The notes beneath the pieces are model-generated. The model ran no database searches, had not been told where the DNA came from, and worked only from the letters and a program-made list of their open reading frames with translations. Positions 5,179 to 11,422 of a stretch of 11,422 nucleotides of DNA are shown piece after piece (the stretch's first letter is position 1; each line of letters starts with the position of its first letter). A program made the translations under genes and the position numbers. Source of the DNA: Thermodesulfovibrionales bacterium (GTDB lineage Bacteria > Nitrospirota > Thermodesulfovibrionia > Thermodesulfovibrionales > SM23-35); NCBI GenBank assembly GCA_020053565.1, contig JAGVMY010000098.1, forward strand, positions 1-11,422, given 5' to 3'.

Positions 5179-6903
5179 ATGACCCATTATTTTGATACAG
5201 TTATCATCGGTTCTGGCCTTGCTGGGCTCAGAGCCGCAATCGAGGCATCAAAGTACGGTTCGGTCGCTGTGCTTACAAAGCTATACCCTACCCGTTCCCA
5301 TTCCACTGCTGCTCAAGGTGGTATATCAGCTGCTTTAGAGAATGAAGAGCCTGATTCACCGGAATGGCATTTCTATGATACGACTAAGGGGGGTGACTTT
5401 CTTGGAGACCAGGATGCCATTGAGGTTATGTGTGAAGATGCGATAAGGACTATTATTGAGCTCGAACATCTGGGTGTCCCCTTTTCAAGAACCCCTGAAG
5501 GAAAAATTGCACAGAGACGGTTTGGCGGTCATACAAGGGATTTCGGTGCAGCTCCAGTGAGAAGGGCATGTTATTCTGCAGACAGGACAGGCCATGCAAT
5601 AATGTTTGCTCTCTTCGAGCAAAGCGAACTTCATGGAGTACATTTCTTCCCTGAATTCCATGTCCTCGATATCGTGGTAAAAAATGGTAAATGCATTGGG
5701 GTCATTACTATTGAAATAAAAAGCGGTGAGATTCATACATTTAATGCCAGGGCAACCCTTGTCGCATCCGGTGGTTATGGAAAAGTTTTCAAAACAACTT
5801 CTAATGCCTTCGCAAGTACCGGAGACTGTCTGAGCATTCTCTTCAACACCGGCTTACCTCTTGAGGATATGGAATTTTTCCAGTTTCATCCCACGGGTCT
5901 CTATGGTCTTGGAATACTCATTACAGAAGGGGCCAGAGGTGAAGGAGGGATTTTGATTAATGGAAAAAACGAGAGGTTTATGGAAAAATATGCCCCAACC
6001 ATTAAAGACCTTGCACCAAGGGACATGGTTTCACGGGCTATAATGACTGAGATACGAGAAGGCAGGGGAATAGACGGTAAAGATTATGTATACCTTGACC
6101 TGAGAGCTGTAGATAAAAAAATAATAGAAGAAAGACTTCCTGAAATTACGACTTTTTGTAAGATTTATATAGGAATTGACCCGTCTGATGCGCCAATTCC
6201 TGTACTTCCTACTGCCCATTATGCAATGGGTGGCATCCCCACTGATATAGACGGAAAGGTCTTAAAGGATGAGAAAGGCTCGGTTGTAGAGGGCCTTTTT
6301 GCTGCAGGTGAATGTGCCTGTGTCTCAGTCCATGGTGCAAACAGACTTGGTTGTAATTCACTGCTGGATACAGTAGTTTTTGGCAGAAGAGCCGGAATAG
6401 CTATAGGCAAGTCTCTCAAGGATACAGAAAAACAGGATATTTCAAAAAATACAGTAGATAAAGTAATAAACAACATTGACGGTCTGTTAAACGCTCAGGG
6501 TAAAGAGAAAACTGCAACATTAAGGAGTGAACTTCAGACAATAATGATGGATAAATGCTCTGTATTCAGAAATGAAGCGGACATGGAAGGTCTTGTTAAA
6601 GAGATAACTATTATAAAAGAGCGCTCAAAAAGGTTAGGGATTAAAGATAGAGGCAAGAAATTTAATACAGACCTGCTTGAGTCAATTGAACTTGGTCATC
6701 TTATAAATGTAGGTGAAGTGATCGCCCTTTCAGCTCTTCAAAGAAGAGAGTCTCGTGGATCTCACTACAGGGAGGACTTTCCCATCAGAGATGATGAAAA
6801 TTGGCTTAAACATACCTTTGCCTTTAAGACTGAAAGAGGAGTTGAGTTCAGGTACAAGCCGGTCACAATAACGCGATTTAAACCAGAGGAAAGGAAATAT
6901 TAA
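5179..6903 (+). CDS. sdhA: Succinate dehydrogenase/fumarate reductase flavoprotein subunit
   Basis: The 574-residue protein is the FAD- and dicarboxylate-binding subunit that interconverts succinate and fumarate; with SdhB it faces the cytoplasm in known complexes. The N-terminus has the FAD dinucleotide motif GSGLAGLRAA (11-20). RSHSTAAQGG (39-48) carries His41, the expected covalent FAD attachment. Active-site residues of the family are in place: FHPTG with His237, TEGARGEGG (249-257), PRD with Arg281, AHYAMGG with His347, and ANRLGCNSLLD with Arg389. The C-terminal domain ends with HYREDFPIRDDENWLKH, also typical. Length is close to E. coli SdhA, so it is intact. Sequence alone does not fix the direction (oxidation versus fumarate reduction). 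The start fits family N-termini although no Shine-Dalgarno is visible. sdhB follows after 114 bp filled by an octamer array. Confidence 0.95.
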   Translation: MTHYFDTVIIGSGLAGLRAAIEASKYGSVAVLTKLYPTRSHSTAAQGGISAALENEEPDSPEWHFYDTTKGGDFLGDQDAIEVMCEDAIRTIIELEHLGVPFSRTPEGKIAQRRFGGHTRDFGAAPVRRACYSADRTGHAIMFALFEQSELHGVHFFPEFHVLDIVVKNGKCIGVITIEIKSGEIHTFNARATLVASGGYGKVFKTTSNAFASTGDCLSILFNTGLPLEDMEFFQFHPTGLYGLGILITEGARGEGGILINGKNERFMEKYAPTIKDLAPRDMVSRAIMTEIREGRGIDGKDYVYLDLRAVDKKIIEERLPEITTFCKIYIGIDPSDAPIPVLPTAHYAMGGIPTDIDGKVLKDEKGSVVEGLFAAGECACVSVHGANRLGCNSLLDTVVFGRRAGIAIGKSLKDTEKQDISKNTVDKVINNIDGLLNAQGKEKTATLRSELQTIMMDKCSVFRNEADMEGLVKEITIIKERSKRLGIKDRGKKFNTDLLESIELGHLINVGEVIALSALQRRESRGSHYREDFPIRDDENWLKHTFAFKTERGVEFRYKPVTITRFKPEERKY

Positions 6904-6906
6904 AAA

Positions 6907-7004
6907 GGGGTCAAGGGGTCATGGATTCAAGGGGTCAAGTGAAAATAATATATACTCTAATCACTCGAACCCTTGAACCCTTGAACCCTCGAATCCTCGA
7001 ACCC
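6907..7004. repeat. Inverted pair of octanucleotide arrays between sdhA and sdhB
   Basis: The left part has four 8-nt units from 6907 to 6938: GGGGTCAA, GGGGTCAT, GGATTCAA, GGGGTCAA. The right part has five units from 6965 to 7004: TCGAACCC, TTGAACCC, TTGAACCC, TCGAATCC, TCGAACCC. The right units are the reverse complement of the left ones with few changes. The 26-nt spacer itself begins GTGA and ends TCAC. Pairing base by base from the centre outward gives a stem of about 36 bp with around seven mismatches. The hairpin would form in an sdhA-sdhB mRNA and ends 13 nt before the sdhB start codon. Confidence 0.75.
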
Positions 7005-7017
7005 TTTATATAATCCT

Positions 7018-7716
7018 ATGAAAAAATACTTCTTCAGAATTAAGAGATTTGATCCTGAAAAGGACTCATCCCCGCAATGGAAAGAGTTTACCGTTGAGAT
7101 GGAACCAACTGAGAGGGCACTCGATGGTTTAATTAAAATAAAAGAAACTATAGACGGCAGCCTCACCTTTCGTAAGTCCTGTGCCCATGGTATTTGCGGC
7201 TCCTGTGCAATGAAAATAAATGGCAAGAACGGCCTTGTGTGCCAGACGATCATCAAAGATATGCCGGATACTATTACACTTGAACCACTACAGGCATTCC
7301 CTGTGATAAAAGACCTGGTTGTAGATATGGATCCCTTTTTCAGTAAAAATGAATTGGTCCTCCCCTATCTCATTAATAATGAACCACCTCCAGAGAGAGA
7401 AAGGATACAGAGTCCGGAAGACCAGGGAAAGATACTCCAATCCATAACCTGTGTAATGTGCGGTTCCTGTACATCTTCATGCCCGAGCTATTGGACTGAT
7501 AAAAAGTATCTTGGACCATCAGCGCTTCTTAAAGCCTATAGGTTCATTTTTGACACAAGGGACAGAGCAACAGATGAAAGGCTCAAAAGAATAATCACTC
7601 ATCATGGCCTCTGGAGATGTCATTCCATTTATAATTGCGTTGAAGTTTGCCCAAAGGAGATTGACATAACAAGTCATATATCAAAGTTGAAACGCATGGC
7701 TGTAAGGAAGCTGTAA
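7018..7716 (+). CDS. sdhB: Succinate dehydrogenase/fumarate reductase iron-sulfur subunit
   Basis: The 232-residue protein carries electrons between the flavin of SdhA and the quinone site through three clusters, all with full ligand sets. The N-terminal plant-ferredoxin-like domain has C55, C60, C63 and C75 for [2Fe-2S] (CAHGICGSC). The C-terminal domain has C145, C148 and C151 plus C211 for [4Fe-4S] (CVMCGSCTSSCP, CVEVCP), and C155, C201 and C207 for [3Fe-4S] (CHSIYNC). Length and cysteine spacing match E. coli SdhB. The start fits the family ('KYFFRIKRFDPE') but there is no visible Shine-Dalgarno, and the octamer array ends 13 nt before it. No heme or membrane-anchor subunit follows; the next gene is an ABC importer. 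The anchor must be encoded elsewhere or replaced by another partner. Confidence 0.95.
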   Translation: MKKYFFRIKRFDPEKDSSPQWKEFTVEMEPTERALDGLIKIKETIDGSLTFRKSCAHGICGSCAMKINGKNGLVCQTIIKDMPDTITLEPLQAFPVIKDLVVDMDPFFSKNELVLPYLINNEPPPERERIQSPEDQGKILQSITCVMCGSCTSSCPSYWTDKKYLGPSALLKAYRFIFDTRDRATDERLKRIITHHGLWRCHSIYNCVEVCPKEIDITSHISKLKRMAVRKL

Positions 7717-7760
7717 GAAACAAAATGGTTGAACCCAAATTGCGTAAGGTTCACTTTCTT

Positions 7761-7856
7761 GTCATTGCGAGGAGTCTCCCGAAAACATTCGGGGGACGAC
7801 GAAGCAATCCCACATTCACTTAGAGATTGCTTCGGTCGAAACGACCTCGCAATGAC
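7761..7856. repeat. Palindromic repeat element with 12-bp terminal inverted repeats (MITE/REP-like)
   Basis: The 96-bp element has perfect 12-bp ends, GTCATTGCGAGG (7761-7772) and CCTCGCAATGAC (7845-7856). Two internal hairpins follow: CTCCCGAA (7776-7783) with TTCGGGGG (7788-7795, one G-T pair) and CGAAGCAATC (7800-7809) with GATTGCTTCG (7825-7834). The whole can fold as a cloverleaf with two arms. It has no coding capacity. GTCATTGCGAGG...CGAAGCAATC repeats of this type are, as I recall, dispersed in many bacterial genomes. It occupies the 274-bp gap between sdhB and the binding protein gene and could end the sdh transcript. A mosaic relative is at 2516-2591. Confidence 0.8.
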
Positions 7857-7990
7857 GTTATTGTTAATGGTTTTCATGATACACTGCGTAATTCTGGTTA
7901 AAATAACAATTTTTTTTATTGAAAATGATGCATTTTTGAATTAAAATGCCTATAATTTCTTTAAATAATCTAAATGAAGGAGGAAGAAAA

Positions 7991-9031
7991 ATGAGACGTT
8001 TCTCAATCATAGTAGTTGTTGCTTTTCTTTTAAGCCTCTTTTGCTCAGGTACCCTGCTTGCACAAGATACTCTTAAATTGAGTATCCCGCTTCCACTCAC
8101 AGGCACTCAGGCAAAATTTGGCGAAATGGAAAAGAGGTCTTATGAAATCGCTGCCGAGGAGATAAATGCAAAAGGCGGCATTAAAGGCAAAAAAGTTGTT
8201 CTTGATTTTGAGGATTCACAGGGTAAACCAGAGATTTCAAGATCTATAGCAGAAAAACTTATTGATGTAAAAAAACAGCCTGTGATATTTGGTGATTACA
8301 GCTCATCCTGTTCAAAAGCCATAGCAGCGGTAGCAGATGAGAGGAAGGTTCCCTACCTCGTGGTCACAGGTGCAGCTGATGATATAACACAACAAAACTA
8401 CAAGTATGTTTTCCGTATGAATCCCCCTAATGCCCTTTATGCAATCGGACTTATATCCTTTCTCAAAGAGGTTGTAAAGCCAAAAACAATTGTAATACTC
8501 TATGAAAGCTCAGACTTTGGTACTTCTGGTGCCAAGGATATGGCCATGCATGCAGAGAAAATGGGGATGAAGGTTTTAGTATACGAAAAGTATGAGAAGG
8601 GTGCTGTAGATTTTAAGCCTATCCTGTCAAAGGTCAAGGCAGCAAAACCTGATGTCATTTACATGGTTTCATATGTGATGGACGCAGCATTGCTCATGAG
8701 GCAGATAAAGGAGCTCAGGATTGATTCAAAACTCTTTGCAGGTGGTGCTGCCGGGTTTGCCCTTCCTGAATTTGTTGTTAATGCTAAAGATGCCTCTGAA
8801 TACGTTGTCACCGCTACACTCTGGAGCCCACAGGTGAAATATAAAGGAGCCAAGGAATATGCAGACAAATATAAAAAGCTTTTCAAAGACTATCCATCAT
8901 ATCATGGTGCTGAGGCATATTCAGCTCTCTATATCATAAAAGATGTTCTTGAAAGGGCAAAGAGCTTGAACCCAGAGGACATTCGTGTAGCAATGAAGGC
9001 AACGAAAATGGAAACCGCTTTTGGTCCATAA
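7991..9031 (+). CDS. Branched-chain-amino-acid-type ABC transporter periplasmic binding protein, frameshifted near the C-terminus
   Basis: The reading frame gives 346 residues of a LivK-like (Peripla_BP_6) solute-binding protein. I place the start at 7991, not at the upstream in-frame ATG at 7946: GAAGGAGGA (7976-7984) lies 6 nt before it, and the protein then begins with a clean signal peptide (MRRFSIIVVVAFLLSLFCSG, likely cleavage after Ala24, LLA|QD). No lipobox is seen. The mature part has the family's opening KLSIPLPLTGTQAKFGEMEK, INAKGGIKGKKV, and the central IVILYESSDFGTSGAKD. The stop at 9029-9031 falls inside the family motif 'FGPIKF'; the missing 51 residues are encoded one frame back (9028-9183). 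The ligand may be an amino acid, amide or aromatic acid; it cannot be fixed from sequence. It is the first gene of the livHMG-type operon. Confidence 0.88.
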   Translation: MRRFSIIVVVAFLLSLFCSGTLLAQDTLKLSIPLPLTGTQAKFGEMEKRSYEIAAEEINAKGGIKGKKVVLDFEDSQGKPEISRSIAEKLIDVKKQPVIFGDYSSSCSKAIAAVADERKVPYLVVTGAADDITQQNYKYVFRMNPPNALYAIGLISFLKEVVKPKTIVILYESSDFGTSGAKDMAMHAEKMGMKVLVYEKYEKGAVDFKPILSKVKAAKPDVIYMVSYVMDAALLMRQIKELRIDSKLFAGGAAGFALPEFVVNAKDASEYVVTATLWSPQVKYKGAKEYADKYKKLFKDYPSYHGAEAYSALYIIKDVLERAKSLNPEDIRVAMKATKMETAFGP

Positions 9032-9183
9032 AATTTGAAGATAAAGAGGGGTATCAGAATCAAAATTTCATGGATACCCTTGTCCTACAGGTTATCAAGG
9101 GAGTACACGAAACCATCTGGCCTTTGAATTATGCAAGCGAAAAATACATCTATCCAATCCCAAAATGGAGGGAACGGCGATAA
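9028..9183 (+). pseudogene. Out-of-frame C-terminal 51 residues of the ABC binding protein
   Basis: Read from ATA at 9028, the sequence gives IKFEDKEGYQNQNFMDTLVL, then QVIKGVHETIWPLNYASEK, then YIYPIPKWRERR and a stop at 9181-9183. This is the usual end of LivK-like proteins (FGP-IKF...WP...A...YP-x-P-x-W). A one-base loss (or minus-one shift) at about 9026-9028 would join it to the upstream 346 residues as a normal 397-residue protein. The tail shows no further damage, so the event is recent or is a sequence error. No Shine-Dalgarno or start codon supports independent translation. Confidence 0.85.
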
Positions 9184-9202
9184 AATAAGGAATTAAGAGC
9201 AG

Positions 9203-10129
9203 ATGTCAGTACAGATAGAGGTCTTCTTACAGACTCTTATAGCTGGTCTTTTGCTCGGAGGTCTCTATGCCCTGATCGGCCTTGGCATGACCATTATCAT
9301 GGGAGTGATGAAAATAATTAACTTAGCCCATGGTGAACTCATGATGGTGGCCATGTACATTGCTTACTGGGTGTTTGTCCTTTTCCACATTGACCCTTAT
9401 CTTTCAGTATTCATATCAATGCCTTTATTATTCTTTCTTGGAGTTGGTTTACAGAAATTTCTCATCAATCCTGTTCTTAAGGTAGAGTCCATATTACCAG
9501 AGAATCAGGTCATTCTTACCGTAGGCATCGGAATGGTTCTTTCCAATCTGGCAACTATCTTTTTTACCTCTGATTACCGTTCTACTCCTGTGGACTATGC
9601 AACCAAAGCCTGGTATCTGACTGATTACTGGAAAGCCGCCCCATTTGAACTTTCTTTATCCTTTTCCTGGACAGTATCGTTTCTCTTTGCTGTGATCATT
9701 ACTGTTCTGCTCTGGTTTTTTCTTACAAAAACCGACATGGGTAAATCTATCAGGGCAACTGCACAGGACCTTGATGCTGCCCTCCTTATGGGTGTGAATG
9801 TGAAAAAGATGCGGGTAATTACCTTTGGCATTGGTGCTTCCCTTGTAGGTGCTGCAGGGAGCCTTTTTATCCCTATTTATTACCTGTACCCGGCACTTGG
9901 CGGTCAGTTTACTCTGATTGCATTTGTCATTACCATACTCGGCGGGTTGGGCTCTACCGTTGGTGCTATTATTGGCGGTCTGATTCTCGGGGTATTTGAA
10001 GCAATGACAGCTACCTATCTTGGTATGGGTTGGGCTCCTGTGGGAAGATTTCTTATATTCGTTGCAGCTCTTATATTTTTACCTGGAGGAGTAGCATCCC
10101 TGTTAAGAAGAAAGAGGTTTGGAAAATGA
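9203..10129 (+). CDS. livH: ABC transporter permease, LivH family
   Basis: The 308-residue inner-membrane protein has about eight hydrophobic segments and is one of the two channel subunits of a branched-chain-amino-acid-type importer. Family marks are GGLYALIGLGMTIIMGVMKI (19-38), IINLAHGELMMVAMYIAY (38-55, compare the LivH 'NFAHGE' motif), SIRATAQDLDAALLMGVN (182-199, the cytoplasmic loop that contacts the ATPase) and the Gly-rich 'ILGGLGSTVGAIIGGLILG' near the end. The start is 19 bp after the true end of the binding protein frame, with only a weak purine-rich ribosome site (AAGAGCAG). The stop codon overlaps the livM start (ATGA at 10126-10129), indicating coupled translation. Substrate is set mainly by the binding protein. 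Confidence 0.93.
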   Translation: MSVQIEVFLQTLIAGLLLGGLYALIGLGMTIIMGVMKIINLAHGELMMVAMYIAYWVFVLFHIDPYLSVFISMPLLFFLGVGLQKFLINPVLKVESILPENQVILTVGIGMVLSNLATIFFTSDYRSTPVDYATKAWYLTDYWKAAPFELSLSFSWTVSFLFAVIITVLLWFFLTKTDMGKSIRATAQDLDAALLMGVNVKKMRVITFGIGASLVGAAGSLFIPIYYLYPALGGQFTLIAFVITILGGLGSTVGAIIGGLILGVFEAMTATYLGMGWAPVGRFLIFVAALIFLPGGVASLLRRKRFGK

Positions 10130-11064
10130 AGAGATTCCTGCCACTCATAATACTGGCCCTTCTTGCAATCTTGCCACTTATCGGATTGAGCACCTATATG
10201 ATGCATATAGTGATACTTGTTATTATGTGGTCAGTAATAGGTATGGCATGGAATCTCCTCGGGGGATACTGTGGTCAGGTATCTTTTGGCCATGCTGCAT
10301 ACTTTGGAGCCGGTGCATACACTGCTGGCATACTTTATTTCAAACTTGGATTATCTCCATGGTGGGGTCTGCCTCTAACTATTATCGTTGTTACAGTAGT
10401 CTCACTTTTTATAGGCTTTTTATGCCTGAGACTGAGAGGACCCTTTTTTGCTCTCGCAACCCTTGCCATGGGAGAGGTATTCAGGGTGACTTCAGAAAAC
10501 CTTGTTGATTTTACAGGTGGAGACCTTGGAATATTAATACAAGAGAGGACATGGGTTGAAAAGATATGGTACTACTACATTATCCTGTTTATAGCAGCAG
10601 GAACTTTTTTCTTAATTAAAAAGGTAATAGAGTCCAAACTTGGATACTATTTTGTCGCAATCAGAGAAGATCAGGACGCTGCAGAATCGCTGGGGATAAA
10701 TACAACCCTTTATAAAACCATAGCACTCTGTCTGAGTGGTATCCTCACAGGGTTTGCCGGAGCCTTTTATACGAATTACATGGGATACATTGATCCAAAG
10801 GTGGTATTTGCATTACATGACATATCAATTGTCACCATCATGGTAGTCATGGTTGGTGGTGTTGCCACTTATTGGGGTCCTGTTATAGGTGCGATAATTA
10901 TGGTTTTTCTTGCTGAGATCATAAGGTCTATCCCATGGCTTGGTGTCGCACACCATACCTTTTTTGGAATACTATTAATAGTGATTATTATATTTCTCTC
11001 TAACGGGATTGCCGGAGATTTTCCTAAAATTAAAAGGCTTTTCAGAATCAGGGGAACTTCATAA
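10126..11064 (+). CDS. livM: ABC transporter permease, LivM family
   Basis: The 312-residue protein is the second channel subunit of the importer. GYCGQVSFGHAAYFGAGAY (47-65) is the diagnostic LivM motif, and AIREDQDAAESLGIN (178-192) is the ATPase-contact loop. Hydrophobic segments cover most of the rest, ending with a basic cytoplasmic tail. I chose the ATG at 10126, which overlaps the livH stop (ATGA) and begins MKRFLPLIILALLAILPL, a normal first membrane segment. An in-frame ATG at 10030 would add 32 polar residues read from inside livH and is not credible. GAGG-like purines about 9 nt upstream may serve as ribosome site. The stop overlaps the livG start by one base (TAATG). Confidence 0.93.
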   Translation: MKRFLPLIILALLAILPLIGLSTYMMHIVILVIMWSVIGMAWNLLGGYCGQVSFGHAAYFGAGAYTAGILYFKLGLSPWWGLPLTIIVVTVVSLFIGFLCLRLRGPFFALATLAMGEVFRVTSENLVDFTGGDLGILIQERTWVEKIWYYYIILFIAAGTFFLIKKVIESKLGYYFVAIREDQDAAESLGINTTLYKTIALCLSGILTGFAGAFYTNYMGYIDPKVVFALHDISIVTIMVVMVGGVATYWGPVIGAIIMVFLAEIIRSIPWLGVAHHTFFGILLIVIIIFLSNGIAGDFPKIKRLFRIRGTS

Positions 11065-11422
11065 TGTCTTTACTTGAATTGAGAGGGATTTCTAAGTTTT
11101 TCGGCGGACTTGCAGCCCTCAACAGCGTGTCCTTTGGTGTAAATAAGGGAGAAATCTTTGGCCTTATCGGTCCAAATGGCGCAGGGAAGACTACTCTTTT
11201 TAACGTAGTGAACGGCTTTTACAAACCTTCTAAAGGTGAGGTTCTTTTTAATGGGAGGAAAATATCTAACCTGAAACCCCATCAGATATGTGGACTCGGG
11301 ATTGCAAGGACATTTCAAGTAGTTAAGCCTTTGCAGAGGATGACCGTCCTTGATAACGTTATTGCTTCAGCTTTCCTCAGAGCAAAGAGCAAGGATCAGG
11401 CAGAGGAAATCGCTGTTGAAAC
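11064..11422 (+). CDS. livG: ABC transporter ATP-binding protein, LivG family, N-terminal 119 residues, cut by window edge
   Basis: The frame opens MSLLELRGISKFFGGLAALN, typical of LivG (the 'F-G-G-L-x-A-L' start). It continues through Walker A GPNGAGKT (36-43) and the Q-loop IARTFQ (80-85, Gln85), and stops at the window end before the signature and Walker B motifs. LivG has an insert after the Q-loop compared with LivF; the 'PLQRMTVLDNVIASAF' stretch here fits LivG. It hydrolyses ATP on the cytoplasmic side to power the LivHM channel. The ATG at 11064-11066 shares its A with the livM stop, so it is co-translated. A livF gene would be expected further downstream. Confidence 0.93.
   Translation, partial: MSLLELRGISKFFGGLAALNSVSFGVNKGEIFGLIGPNGAGKTTLFNVVNGFYKPSKGEVLFNGRKISNLKPHQICGLGIARTFQVVKPLQRMTVLDNVIASAFLRAKSKDQAEEIAVE

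Noticed and set aside
3575..7004. Short-period arrays as CRISPR
   Set aside because: Units are 7-8 nt with no spacers of unique sequence, and no cas genes are present.
6957..7256. Minus-strand 99-codon frame ending in the octamer array
   Set aside because: It is antisense to sdhB and its C-terminus is only the translated octamer repeat.
7946..7990. Upstream ATG for the binding protein
   Set aside because: It adds 15 residues before a clean signal peptide, and the strong GAAGGAGGA site serves the ATG at 7991.
7674..8106. Short open frames in the repeat-containing gap after sdhB, both strands
   Set aside because: They are translations of the palindromic repeat and AT-rich flanks, with no ribosome site or family resemblance.
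9012..9034. Programmed minus-one frameshift in the binding protein gene
   Set aside because: No X-XXY-YYZ slippery heptamer is in frame and no downstream stimulatory hairpin or internal Shine-Dalgarno is apparent; shifting at the TTTT run would replace the conserved GP by WS.
9184..9202. Separate small gene or promoter before livH
   Set aside because: Only 19 bp separate the restored end of the binding protein frame from livH, which fits a single operon.
10030..10125. Upstream in-frame start of livM
   Set aside because: The extra 32 residues are polar, read from within livH in another frame, and the ATGA overlap start at 10126 gives a normal membrane protein N-terminus.

Overview
The window is an AT-rich bacterial chromosomal segment (GC by eye around 40%) with tightly packed genes of ordinary metabolism. 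Gene content (ACT-domain malic enzyme, succinate dehydrogenase/fumarate reductase flavoprotein and iron-sulfur subunits, Liv-type ABC importer, sigma-54 activator), together with short low-complexity intergenic arrays and GTCATTGCGAGG-type dispersed repeats, suggests an anaerobic or facultative Nitrospirota- or deltaproteobacteria-like organism. That assignment is an inference; no rRNA or tRNA gene is present to settle it.

Left part (1-3504), all on the minus strand: the 5' part of a universal stress protein gene, a HutC/UTRA-type GntR repressor, a sigma-54 enhancer-binding regulator with a degenerate receiver domain, and an EamA/DMT-type permease. The gap between the GntR gene and the sigma-54 activator gene holds a -24/-12 promoter match with exact GG-N10-GC spacing pointing into the GntR gene, and a dyad at typical enhancer distance. 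The activator may therefore drive its neighbour. A perfect palindrome overlaps the predicted -10 of the stress protein gene, and another sits just before the activator start codon.

Middle part (3505-7716), plus strand: a malic enzyme with a fused N-terminal ACT domain, then sdhA and sdhB. Together they cover malate to pyruvate and the succinate/fumarate step. No membrane-anchor gene (sdhC/sdhD) is present. Each of these three genes is preceded by a different array of degenerate 7- or 8-nt units. The one between sdhA and sdhB is an inverted pair of octamer arrays that can fold into a long imperfect hairpin, and the starts of sdhA and sdhB have no visible Shine-Dalgarno sequence.

Right part (7717-11422), plus strand: a 96-bp palindromic repeat element, then a branched-chain-amino-acid-type ABC importer: periplasmic binding protein (with a frameshift that cuts off its last 51 residues), livH, livM and the start of livG. 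LivH/LivM and LivM/LivG overlap by 4 and 1 bases, as in a translationally coupled operon. A second, mosaic copy of the same repeat family lies at 2516-2591.

I saw no defence system, CRISPR array, prophage or transposase. The most unusual material is in the intergenic DNA: the short-period arrays, the mosaic palindromic elements and the dyads around the regulators. No gene-free stretch exceeds 300 bp.
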